64,000 nucleotides of DNA, from contig CAXXEO010000009.1 in the NCBI GenBank assembly GCA_963664585.2, positions 1 through 64,000 of the forward strand, given 5' to 3'. Shown one piece after another: positions 52,541-60,960 of the stretch. The notes beneath the pieces are model-generated. The model made no database searches. It had not been told where the DNA came from and worked only from the letters and a program-made list of their open reading frames with translations. Origin of the DNA: G963664585 sp963664585. GTDB taxonomy: Bacteria; Bacillota; Clostridia; Oscillospirales; Ruminococcaceae. Position numbers and translations under genes: made by a program. Each line of letters begins with the position of its first letter. The first letter of the stretch is position 1.

Positions 52541-54445
52541 ATGAAGATGGGAGAGTCTAAAGACAATCGCTGGGTAACGCTGTTCCATCAAGGAAGTTGC
52601 AGCCATGCGTATGCATATATGGGTGCACATCCGCACTCCTTGAATGGACAGGAGGGTGTACGTTTTCGCACCTGGGCACCGCAAGCAAAGGGGCTTTGGG
52701 TGGTGGGAGATTTCAACGGCTGGGATGGCAGTGCAAACCCCATGAGTGCTGTAACAAGCCAGGGGATATGGGAGTGTTTCGTTCCCGGCATCAAGCAGTT
52801 CGACCTCTATAAATACAGCATCCTCACCGGGGATAACCGCACTATCCTAAAAGCGGATCCCTATGGCTTCCATACTGAGTGCCCCCCGGCGACCGCCTCC
52901 AGATTCTACAACATTGAGGGATACGGTTGGGCTGACGGGGACTGGCTTTCCAACCGTAAGACATGGAATATGCACAGTGTCCCCATTAATATATATGAGA
53001 TGCATCTGGGATCGTGGCGAAGGGATTCAGAAGGTCAGCTTCTGGACTACCGAACCATGGTTGACCAACTTGTGGAATATATCACCGAGATGGGCTATAC
53101 CCATGTTGAGCTTATGCCGGTGACCGAATTTCCGTATGAGGGTTCTTGGGGATATCAGGTGACCGGGTATTTTGCACCGACGGCCCGTTATGGCAAGCCC
53201 TGTGATTTTATGTACTTCGTGGATCAATGCCATCAAGCAGGAATCGGGGTGATCATGGATTGGGTTCCCGGCCACTTTCCGAAAGACGGCCACGGGCTAT
53301 ACGAATTTGACGGTGGCTGCTGTTATGAATATGAAAGTCCCTGCTTGCAAGAGCACAGCCAGTGGGGAACGCGCGTATTTGATTTTTCCCGCCCCGAAGT
53401 GCAGAGCTTTCTGATGTCAAGCGCCCTTTTCTGGGTTGAAAAATATCATATAGACGGAATACGTATGGATGCTGTATCCTCTATGCTTTATCTTGACTAT
53501 GGCCGGGAAGAAGGCGAATGGTCACCCAATGCAGACGGTGGCAGAGAAAACCCGGATGCAATCGCTCTCATCCGCAAGATTAATTCTGCTGTGCTTACCG
53601 AGCATCCGGATGTACTAATGATTGCGGAGGAAGCCACCGCCTGGCCCCTTGTTACCAAACCGCCCTACACGGGCGGACTGGGTTTTAATCTCAAATGGAA
53701 TATGGGCTGGATGAACGACTCACTCGCTTATTTTTCACTTGATCCCATTTATCGAAGCTATAACCACGATAAACTAACTTTCAGCCTTTTTTATGCTTTT
53801 TCAGAAAACTTTATCCTTCCGCTTTCCCATGACGAGGTGGTCCATGGTAAGCACTCTCTATTAGACCTCATGCCGGGCAACTATGAAATGAAGTTTGCGG
53901 GGCTTAGAGCCTTTTTTGGCTATATGATCTCGCATCCAGGAAAAAAGCTTCTCTTTATGGGAGGCGAGTTTGGCCAGTTCATCGAGTGGAATTATAACCA
54001 ACAATTGGACTGGTTCCTTTTGGATTATGAAAGTCACCGCAAGCTGCAGCATTATGTGAAGACGCTGAACCACCTTTATCGAAAAGAAAAGCCCCTTTAT
54101 CAGGTGGATGACTCATGGGATGGTTTTCGCTGGATTGCCCATGACGACAATACACAAAATATCATCTGCTATCGCCGCATAGATGATAATGGAAAGGAAA
54201 TCATTGTCATCTGCAATTTTTCTATGGTGGCGCGGTATGGTTACCGTGTAGGCGCACCTGAGGCTGGCAGCTATAAGGAAGTCTTAGACTCAGACAACTG
54301 TGAATTTGGCGGTCGCGGGGAGGCAGGCACTCGTTACCTTGCGACAGAGGCAGTACCGATGCACGGCTGCCCTCAATCTCTTTCGCTTACGCTGCCCCCC
54401 ATGTCTGTTTTGTATCTTAAAAAAAAGCGCACTAATAAGAAGTGA
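52541..54445 (+). CDS. glgB: 1,4-alpha-glucan branching enzyme GlgB
   Basis: 634 residues from ATG 52541, with AGGTGG five bases upstream. An N-terminal CBM48 domain (VRFRTWAPQAKGLWVVGDFNGWDG, about 30-115) is followed by the GH13 barrel with regions DWVPGHF, GIRMDAVSSML (nucleophile Asp), IAEEATAWP (acid Glu) and LSHDEVVHG, and a C-terminal beta domain. It forms alpha-1,6 branches in glycogen. First gene of a four-gene glycogen cluster (glgB-C-D-A). Confidence 0.97.
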   Translation: MKMGESKDNRWVTLFHQGSCSHAYAYMGAHPHSLNGQEGVRFRTWAPQAKGLWVVGDFNGWDGSANPMSAVTSQGIWECFVPGIKQFDLYKYSILTGDNRTILKADPYGFHTECPPATASRFYNIEGYGWADGDWLSNRKTWNMHSVPINIYEMHLGSWRRDSEGQLLDYRTMVDQLVEYITEMGYTHVELMPVTEFPYEGSWGYQVTGYFAPTARYGKPCDFMYFVDQCHQAGIGVIMDWVPGHFPKDGHGLYEFDGGCCYEYESPCLQEHSQWGTRVFDFSRPEVQSFLMSSALFWVEKYHIDGIRMDAVSSMLYLDYGREEGEWSPNADGGRENPDAIALIRKINSAVLTEHPDVLMIAEEATAWPLVTKPPYTGGLGFNLKWNMGWMNDSLAYFSLDPIYRSYNHDKLTFSLFYAFSENFILPLSHDEVVHGKHSLLDLMPGNYEMKFAGLRAFFGYMISHPGKKLLFMGGEFGQFIEWNYNQQLDWFLLDYESHRKLQHYVKTLNHLYRKEKPLYQVDDSWDGFRWIAHDDNTQNIICYRRIDDNGKEIIVICNFSMVARYGYRVGAPEAGSYKEVLDSDNCEFGGRGEAGTRYLATEAVPMHGCPQSLSLTLPPMSVLYLKKKRTNKK

Positions 54446-54601
54446 AAACATACTTGTGTATCACCAACCCACCCGGGTTTTCCATAAGTATGCATGACTT
54501 TTTGATTCTCTAGTGAGGGCACGCGCCTATCATCTCCCGTACGATTTGATAGGTGAAGAACCAAAATACACCTTCCCGTGCGGAGAAATGGCAGGTGACC
54601 T

Positions 54602-55831
54602 GTGGCTGTCAAGAAAGAATGGATGGCAATGCTCCTGGCAGGGGGGCAGGGCAGCAGGCTCTACGCGTTAACACAGAATCTGGCAAAACCGGCTGTGCCT
54701 TATGGGGGAAAGTATAGAATCATTGATTTCCCCTTGTCAAACTGCGTAAACTCAGGGATTGATACTGTGGGTGTACTGACCCAGTATCAGCCGCTTGTCC
54801 TTAACGAATACATAGGCAACGGTCAGCCCTGGGACCTTGACCGTATGAATGGTGGTGTCTTTGTCCTTCCCCCATATCAGAAAAGCTCTGGCTCTGACTG
54901 GTACACCGGGACTGCCAACGCTATCTATCAAAACAAGGGCTTTATCGAAAGATATACACCCGATAATGTGGTCATCCTCTCCGGCGACCATATCTACAAG
55001 ATGGATTATTCACGCATGCTCCGCTTTCACAAGGAAAAGGGGGCAGATTGCACAATTGCGGTGATCAATGTCCCAATCGAGGAGGCTAGGCGCTTCGGGA
55101 TCGTTGTAGCGGATAGCGAAGCTCAGATTCTTCAGTTCGAGGAAAAACCCAAGCACCCCAAAAGCACGCTAGCTTCGATGGGCGTTTATATCTTCCGTTG
55201 GGATAAGCTTCGTGCCTATCTTGATAAGGACTGTGAAAACAAAAGCTCACATAACGATTTTGGCAAGGATCTGGTCCCTGCCATGCTCGCCGCGGGGGAA
55301 AGGCTTTTTGCCTATTCCTTCGAAGGGTATTGGAAGGATGTGGGGACGGTAGAAAGCCTCTGGCAGGCTAACATGGACCTTCTCAACCCAGGCGTCCCTT
55401 TGGAGCTATATGATCCCACATGGCGTATATACTCGCGAAACCCAGCGTTGCCTCCCCAATATGTGGGCGGGGCGGCATCCATTCAGAATTCAATGGTGGC
55501 CGAGGGCTGTTATATAAACGGAAACATCGATTTTTCTATTATATTTGCCGGTGTGTATGTGGAGAAAGGCGCTGAGGTACGCGATTCAATTGTCATGCCC
55601 GGGGCCGTCATTAAAGCCGGGGCGGTGGTAGAATATTCAATTATCGCCGAAAGGGCAGTAATTGAGGCAGGCGCCCATGTGGGCGGCTTTCCAACGAGTA
55701 TTTTGCCAAATGCCTCGCCACCCATTGCTGTTGTGGCTGAAGGGGTAACCATAGGTCCGGGTGCGGTGGTGGCTCCAGGGGCTATGCAAGAGCGTGACAT
55801 ACCTGGTGTGGAGGTGGCCGCGCATGCGTGA
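54602..55831 (+). CDS. glgC: Glucose-1-phosphate adenylyltransferase, catalytic subunit GlgC
   Basis: 409 residues, making ADP-glucose from ATP and glucose-1-phosphate. The nucleotide site is LLAGGQGSRLYALTQNLAKPAVPYGGKYRIIDFPLSNC (about 11-48), the substrate loop is FEEKPKHPKST (about 180), and a left-handed beta-helix allosteric domain forms the last 120 residues. The start is GTG with AGGTGA upstream. Eight bases overlap with glgD, so the two subunits are translationally coupled and probably form a heterotetramer. Confidence 0.97.
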   Translation: MAVKKEWMAMLLAGGQGSRLYALTQNLAKPAVPYGGKYRIIDFPLSNCVNSGIDTVGVLTQYQPLVLNEYIGNGQPWDLDRMNGGVFVLPPYQKSSGSDWYTGTANAIYQNKGFIERYTPDNVVILSGDHIYKMDYSRMLRFHKEKGADCTIAVINVPIEEARRFGIVVADSEAQILQFEEKPKHPKSTLASMGVYIFRWDKLRAYLDKDCENKSSHNDFGKDLVPAMLAAGERLFAYSFEGYWKDVGTVESLWQANMDLLNPGVPLELYDPTWRIYSRNPALPPQYVGGAASIQNSMVAEGCYINGNIDFSIIFAGVYVEKGAEVRDSIVMPGAVIKAGAVVEYSIIAERAVIEAGAHVGGFPTSILPNASPPIAVVAEGVTIGPGAVVAPGAMQERDIPGVEVAAHA

Positions 55832-56948
55832 AAACAAAGCCTTAGGCTTATTAATCTCTGACGGCGAGGGTGAGACTCTTACCTCCCTGACTGAGAAGCG
55901 CACCATAGGTTCTATCCTGTTTGGGGGACGCTACCGGTTAATCGATTTTGCGCTTTCCAATATGGTGAATTCCGGCATATGGGATGTGGGGGTGGTTACC
56001 CACAATAAATACCAATCTTTGATGGATCATCTGGGCAACGGACGTGACTGGGATCTCTCGCGCAAAGGCGGTGGTCTGACCATCATTCCGCCCTTTGTCA
56101 ATCCTGAAAGCGGGGGAATTTATCGCGGAGGGGTGGACTATCTGGCTGCCGCCATGAGCTTTGTCCGCCGCAGCCAGGCGAGATATATTGTCCTTTCTAC
56201 CGCAGATATTGTAGCAAACATCGATTTTGACGATTTAATTGAAACCCATGTTCGGAATAGAGCAGAGATTACTCTTTTATACCGCCAGACGGATGAAAGT
56301 GACGACCCCGGGCGTGAGAACCTGCTTCTGACTATTGATGAAAATTCCTTTGTAACAAGTGCGGCCATCAGTGACCGACTCCCGGTGGGATGCAATCGCT
56401 ATTTAGACACCATGGTTATGGCCAAGTCCGTTTTTGAACAGATTGTATCCGATCTGGTAGGCCGCAATCTCCCCTCAATCAACAAGGACTTGATCCAGGC
56501 GGCAATCAGAACCTTTAGAATATACGCGCAGAGACTGGAGGGGTACTGTGCCAAGATCCAAACCCTATCGGCTTATTATCAGGCCAATATGAGCCTTTTA
56601 AACGACTTAGTGCGAAAGGAACTATTCAACCCAAACCGCCCCATACTGACGAAGGTGCACGATTCAGTTCCGGCAAAACACGGGGCTGGCTCGCAGGTGA
56701 AAAACTCGCTGGTGGCTGACGGGTGTATTATCGAGGGACAGGTGGAAAACTCAATCCTTTTTCGTGGGGTTAAGGTCGCCCAGGGGGCGGTAATTAAAAA
56801 CTCTATCATCATGCAGGGGACTGTAGTGGGGCAAAAGGCCTCTTTAGACTGTGTAATTGCCGACCGGGACTGCTATATTAAGGACGGACGTTTGCTGGCG
56901 GGATTTGTGACCTATCCGGTGGTCATCCGAAAAGGAAGTATTGTATAG
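55824..56948 (+). CDS. glgD: GlgD subunit of glucose-1-phosphate adenylyltransferase
   Basis: 374 residues from ATG 55824, with GAGGTGG seven bases upstream; the frame is open further upstream inside glgC. It is a GlgC homologue whose N-terminus reads LLISDGEGETLTSLTEKR in place of LAGGQGSRL, so the nucleotide loop is lost. This is typical of GlgD, the non-catalytic partner that raises GlgC activity. The beta-helix domain with hexapeptides (VAQGAVIKNSIIMQGTVVGQ) is complete. Its TAG stop codon lies in the first bases of family A element A12. Confidence 0.95.
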   Translation: MRENKALGLLISDGEGETLTSLTEKRTIGSILFGGRYRLIDFALSNMVNSGIWDVGVVTHNKYQSLMDHLGNGRDWDLSRKGGGLTIIPPFVNPESGGIYRGGVDYLAAAMSFVRRSQARYIVLSTADIVANIDFDDLIETHVRNRAEITLLYRQTDESDDPGRENLLLTIDENSFVTSAAISDRLPVGCNRYLDTMVMAKSVFEQIVSDLVGRNLPSINKDLIQAAIRTFRIYAQRLEGYCAKIQTLSAYYQANMSLLNDLVRKELFNPNRPILTKVHDSVPAKHGAGSQVKNSLVADGCIIEGQVENSILFRGVKVAQGAVIKNSIIMQGTVVGQKASLDCVIADRDCYIKDGRLLAGFVTYPVVIRKGSIV

Positions 56949-57048
56949 CGATTAACTTGAAAACATGCTTGCGATTTCTTCCCCCGCAGAAGGCGGAGGA
57001 AGAAAATGACGTTTTATATATAGCCAGTTTTTAAGTTAATTGGCTATA
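56944..57048 (+). repeat. Family A MITE-like element, copy A12
   Basis: 105 bp, plus orientation, hairpin CCCCCGCAGAAGGCGGAGG with two changes. Its first bases (TATAG) contain the glgD stop codon. It separates glgD from glgA in the glycogen cluster. Confidence 0.9.
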
Positions 57049-57176
57049 TAATGTGCGCTCTAATCCGCTTGTAATCTGTTTGCGAGCAAATACTTTACCT
57101 TAGCAGCATCAAAAAAATCTCAAATATGTTCAATGTCCCTGCACTTTTATCGGGTAAAAATATGTCACGCGAATCC

Positions 57177-57219
57177 CTTGTCTCTTTTCCCCCGCTAGAA
57201 AAGGGGGAAAAGAGACAAG
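57177..57219 (+). terminator. Perfect 17-bp hairpin in front of glgA
   Basis: CTTGTCTCTTTTCCCCC (57177-57193) pairs with GGGGGAAAAGAGACAAG (57203-57219), loop GCTAGAAAA. No T-run follows. With A12 it may limit read-through from glgD to glgA or stabilise RNA ends. Confidence 0.6.
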
Positions 57220-57279
57220 GATACAATGCCAATTCAACATAAGTCCGGCAAAAGGCAAATCATAAGAAGGGAGAAATCC

Positions 57280-58695
57280 ATGGATATACTTTTTGCCGCC
57301 AGTGAGGTGGCGCCATTTGTAATGACGGGCGGGCTGGGAGATGTTGCCGGGTCGCTTCCTGCTGCGATCAGACGCCGGGGTCACGCCTGTCGGGTCGTTC
57401 TTCCTCTTTATGATACCATCGGCGATGAGTGGCGTAAACAAATGAAGCTGGTTGCCAGCTTTCAGGTTAAACTAGGCTGGCGCAGCCAATACTGCGGTGT
57501 CTATAGACTGGGTTTAGACGGGGTCATTTATTATTTTCTGGACAATGAATACTACTTTAAGCGTGGACATATTTACGGCGAATACGACGACGGCGAGCGG
57601 TTTGCTTTTTTTTCGTCTGCAGTTTTGGCCATGTTTCCTCACATTGGCTTTTTCCCCAGGGTGATCCATGTAAATGACTGGCAAACGGCAATGATTCCTC
57701 TTTTGCTCCACCATTATTACAGTGGAAATCCCGATTATGCCGAAATATCCACGGTTCTCACGATCCACAATATACAGTTTCAGGGAACGTATGATATTGG
57801 GCTTGCGGGCGATATTTTCGGACTTCCTGTAAACCAATGGCCAAGGCTCGCCCATGGTGGCTGTGTTAATTTCTTAAGTGCCGGAATCCGTGAAGCCGAT
57901 ATGGTTACCACGGTCAGCCCTACCTATGCAATGGAGATTACCGATCCCCATCAAGGTTTTGGACTGGACGGGCTTTTAAGACAAAATGCTCATAAGCTAA
58001 TGGGCATTTTAAATGGTATCAACATGCAGGCCTATGATCCTGCCAGCGATAAGCAGATTTATGCAAACTATAGTGCTGTAGCTCCCGAAAAGAGGAAAGA
58101 GAACAAGCTGTATCTGATGGAAGAGATGGGACTTGATACAGAAGGTGATTCGATGCTTCTTGGTATTGTCAGCCGCCTGACTGCCCAGAAGGGGCTGGAT
58201 CTTGTGATGGGAATTGTGGACCGGCTCGTGGCGGACGGTTTTTTGCTTGCCATCGTAGGCTCAGGCAATCAGGAATATGAGGACTTTCTGACCTATGCTC
58301 AGCAGAAATATCCCGGACGTATCGCTGTAAAAATTGGATTTATCCCACAGCTCGCCAGGCAAATTTACGCCGGCGCGGATGCTTTTCTGATGCCGTCACT
58401 GGCTGAGCCCTGTGGCCTTGCACAGCTTTTGGCTATGCGCTATGGCGCCATACCGATTGTGCGCCTCACCGGCGGGCTGCGGGACACCATCACCGACCTT
58501 GACGATCCGGGTGGAAACGGCTTCACTTTCTACAGCTATACCCAGGAAGAGCTCTTGCGCACCATCTACAGGGCAAGGGCGCTCTACTGCGGTGACCCCG
58601 ATGGCTGGAAACGGGCGGTGGTAGGTGCACTCTCCCAAGATTTTAGCTGGACACGTTCGGCGGCCGAATATATTGAAATGTATAAAAAAAGCTAG
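57280..58695 (+). CDS. glgA: Glycogen synthase GlgA
   Basis: 471 residues from ATG 57280, with AAGGGAG six bases upstream; 18 earlier codons are open but have no ribosome site. GT5 family: MDILFAASEVAPFVMTGGLGDVAGSLP holds the ADP-glucose loop, here MTGGL rather than the textbook KTGGL. VHVNDWQTAMIPLLL is near 127, VSRLTAQKGLDLV near 300 and MPSLAEPCGLAQLLAMRYG near 370 (the acceptor EPCG motif). It elongates alpha-1,4 chains from ADP-glucose supplied by GlgC/GlgD. Confidence 0.96.
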   Translation: MDILFAASEVAPFVMTGGLGDVAGSLPAAIRRRGHACRVVLPLYDTIGDEWRKQMKLVASFQVKLGWRSQYCGVYRLGLDGVIYYFLDNEYYFKRGHIYGEYDDGERFAFFSSAVLAMFPHIGFFPRVIHVNDWQTAMIPLLLHHYYSGNPDYAEISTVLTIHNIQFQGTYDIGLAGDIFGLPVNQWPRLAHGGCVNFLSAGIREADMVTTVSPTYAMEITDPHQGFGLDGLLRQNAHKLMGILNGINMQAYDPASDKQIYANYSAVAPEKRKENKLYLMEEMGLDTEGDSMLLGIVSRLTAQKGLDLVMGIVDRLVADGFLLAIVGSGNQEYEDFLTYAQQKYPGRIAVKIGFIPQLARQIYAGADAFLMPSLAEPCGLAQLLAMRYGAIPIVRLTGGLRDTITDLDDPGGNGFTFYSYTQEELLRTIYRARALYCGDPDGWKRAVVGALSQDFSWTRSAAEYIEMYKKS

Positions 58696-58873
58696 CCCCA
58701 CGTACGCAGTCAGGAAAGACCATTTCTGACAAGTATCTGTATTGCAAAGGTGGCTGAACTTTCTTGCGTTTATGATGCTGGATGCGGGTATAATTTATTT
58801 CCAAGTGCAATATAAGACCATAATATTACTCACAGCAAAAACGCCAAATAATAATACGATCTGAAATAGCAAA

Positions 58874-58977
58874 TATAGTTGATTAACTTGAAAACAAGCT
58901 TGTGATTTTCCCCCCGCCGAAGGCGGGGGGAAAAATGATGTTTTATATATAGCCAGTTTTTAAGTTAATTGGCTATA
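58874..58977 (+). repeat. Family A MITE-like element, copy A13
   Basis: 104 bp, plus orientation. The hairpin is TTTTCCCCCCGCC-GAA-GGCGGGGGGAAAA: a sixth C and sixth G replace the CTT/AAG steps on both sides, so pairing is kept. It lies 178 bp after glgA. Confidence 0.9.
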
Positions 58978-59050
58978 CATCCCTGCCTATATTTTTCGTA
59001 TCTTTGGCGAGGGGTAGATGCAGGATGATTACTATATTTATGGAGAGTGT

Positions 59051-59098
59051 AAAAAGCCGCCAACATCAGCCTTTAAAGGTCGATTTTAGCAGCTTTTT
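59051..59098 (-). terminator. Terminator of the redoxin gene
   Basis: On the minus strand AAAAAGCTGCTAAAATCGAC pairs with the GTTGGCGGCTTTTT side, a stem of about 20 bp with a few G-U pairs and two mismatches, ending in TTTTT. Confidence 0.6.
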
Positions 59099-59221
59099 GT
59101 TTTGCATTCAGTTTAATATAACAGATTAAATACTTGATGTATAAATATAGCTTGTTAATCAATTAAAAATAGGCATCAGAGAAAGTTCAGAATATTGATA
59201 GAAAAGTCAAACAGGGATTGA

Positions 59222-59788
59222 TTACATATTTTTAATAATGTTCAGCATTTCATCCACTGTGGGCATGTCTATGCTGTTTTTGGCGTAATGAGAATAGCTG
59301 ACGGTGCTGTCCCGCTCCACTACGAACAAGGCGGGAAGCTGCTGTTCATTGCCTTCGTATTTACCATGAACAATGCCGGATTCCTGGACTTTTTTCTTCT
59401 TTTCCTCCAGCTTGGCAATGTCGGACGGATCGGTGGGCATTCTGTCCTCTTTGCATGCAGCGGCATGAATTTCAAGGCTCTTATAAATATCCATTCCAGT
59501 ATCACAGATGATGTCGAAGGGAAGCTTGATATCCTTGAGGTCCTCGCGGACATTGATCGGTTCGCTCTGCATTACCACATAGATTTGGGTGTCTAAATCC
59601 AGAAACTCCTGATAGCGGGTGGACATCACATGCACATCATAGCGACATGTTGTGCAACCAATATAACGCAGCACCCAAAATACAGTTTTACTCTTCTGCC
59701 TAAGAACTTCCTCAACCGTTTTGCTGTTTTCATAAGCGGTGTTGAACACAAAGTTTGGCATCTTATCACCAACAGACAGCTTTGACAA
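59222..59788 (-). CDS. Redoxin/peroxiredoxin-like (AhpC/TSA family) protein
   Basis: 188-residue thioredoxin-fold protein. KLSVGDKMPNFVFNTAYE is a redoxin-type N-terminus, and YIGCTTCRYDVHVM (about 49-62) carries a CxxC where peroxiredoxins have the PxxxTxxC site. A second Cys pair (ICDTG, ACKED) and an insertion with a KLEEKKKKV helix follow. It could reduce peroxides or act as a thiol oxidoreductase; the Cys pattern is not the classical AhpC one. Start TTG with GGAGGG seven bases upstream. Monocistronic. Confidence 0.85.
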   Translation of the reverse strand: MSKLSVGDKMPNFVFNTAYENSKTVEEVLRQKSKTVFWVLRYIGCTTCRYDVHVMSTRYQEFLDLDTQIYVVMQSEPINVREDLKDIKLPFDIICDTGMDIYKSLEIHAAACKEDRMPTDPSDIAKLEEKKKKVQESGIVHGKYEGNEQQLPALFVVERDSTVSYSHYAKNSIDMPTVDEMLNIIKNM

Positions 59789-60044
59789 AGTAATCCCTCC
59801 TAGTGTTGTAGTTTATGAACCCATATAACAGACCACACTGCTTTAGTGAAGCAATGGATTGCTATTTCAATCTTATTTAAACCGTCGCACCCATTATTAA
59901 GGCTATTGACCAGACAGACTTGTTTTCCTCACCTCCGGCTGCTAATGAGCTGAAAGCACGATAGACTTAAGCAAGACTTCATATAACAATTTAACAGTAT
60001 CATAAATCACTGATAGGATACTGTCAAGTAAACGCCCCAAGCCA

Positions 60045-60113
60045 AGTGCCTTGTAAAATCTAAATCTTTTATGGCAATGGTTTAAATATAAGTCTAAGAT
60101 GTTGCATTGTATT
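60045..60113 (+). repeat. Family B element without hairpin, copy B5
   Basis: 69 bp: AGTGCCTTGTAAAATCT at left, TTTTATGGCAATGG, and AAGATGTTGCATTGTATT at right. It matches B1 on both flanks, but the central 36 to 38 bp GC-rich hairpin is absent. It therefore marks either an ancestral state or a precise hairpin loss. Confidence 0.75.
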
Positions 60114-60205
60114 AGTTCGTTTGGTAATTTTGTTTTAGTGACAGGCAACGGATGCCATTAGATGCATTTATCGACGATTTATTGCTTTCAATGATAATTT
60201 CCACG

Positions 60206-60309
60206 TATAGCCAATTAACTTAAAAAATAGCTATATAAAACGTCATTTTCTTCCCCCGCCTTCGGCGGGGGAAGAAATCACAAGCTTGTTTTCAATTTAA
60301 TCAACTATA
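60206..60309 (-). repeat. Family A MITE-like element, copy A14
   Basis: 104 bp, minus orientation, perfect hairpin with tip GCCTTCGGC. The subterminal hairpin is altered (AAAAAATAGCTATATAAAA). It lies upstream of the pyroglutamyl-peptidase-like gene. Confidence 0.9.
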
Positions 60310-60430
60310 TAATGTATTTGTGGTGTTTCGCATACAAGTTATCATATTCTTAGAGAAAACAGAACAATGGGCCTATATATTCTAAGAAATGCGGTGATCA
60401 TTTATAAAACAAATTTTACTGGCTGGATTT

Positions 60431-60880
60431 TTGGGTGATAATAATTCATCTAAAGTTATTCTTGATAAATGCTCTACTAGCTTTTCAAAGTTATATCTTA
60501 AGAACGATTTCTACGCATGCGCGGCTCAAATTAAAGCTGCTGTATCCTCTCAGTATGAATTAATATTTATCCTTGGACAGAAGCCTGTCATTAAATCCAT
60601 ATTTGTAGAGCTTATGGGACGTTCCTTTTCATCCAGCTTACAAACAAATTATGATTACTATGGATTTGTTGAATTTCTTAAAGCTTCTGGTTATGGGGTA
60701 AGGCTTTCTGACAATGCCGGAAATTTTCTTTGTAATCATGTCTATTTCTATGGGCTTAAGGCTATTCATGATTCCAACGCTCATACAAAAATGCTATTTG
60801 TACATACACCTTATTTGAAGAATATTTCAGATGTGGATCATCTCGCTGAAACCTTTTCTGTTTTCTTAACTAATTATTGA
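60431..60880 (+). CDS. Pyroglutamyl peptidase-like (C15 family) protein, short form
   Basis: 149 residues from TTG 60431. The frame opens earlier, and the natural N-terminus looks like (M)KQILLAGFLGDNNSSK, whose start would be an ATA at 60404 six bases after GGTGA; the gene may have lost its ATG. The family layout is visible: ILLAGF for ILVTGF, IFILGQKP for the LGQAGG strand, Glu in IFVELMG, the nucleophile Cys in SDNAGNFLCNHVYF and His in FVHTPYLK, so the Glu-Cys-His triad is kept. It is about 50 residues shorter than usual C15 enzymes (about 210). It may remove N-terminal pyroglutamate or have a changed role. Confidence 0.65.
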   Translation: MGDNNSSKVILDKCSTSFSKLYLKNDFYACAAQIKAAVSSQYELIFILGQKPVIKSIFVELMGRSFSSSLQTNYDYYGFVEFLKASGYGVRLSDNAGNFLCNHVYFYGLKAIHDSNAHTKMLFVHTPYLKNISDVDHLAETFSVFLTNY

Positions 60881-60960
60881 TTTCTCTATTGAACTTTTAC
60901 AGCAGAACATTCTTGATGCTTCCTGTTTTATTGGGCTTAATTGAATCTGCAATCAGTTAA

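Noticed and set aside
59942..60148. A 68-residue minus-strand protein near 60 kb
   Set aside because: Most of it lies in the family B copy B5 and the surrounding non-coding sequence.
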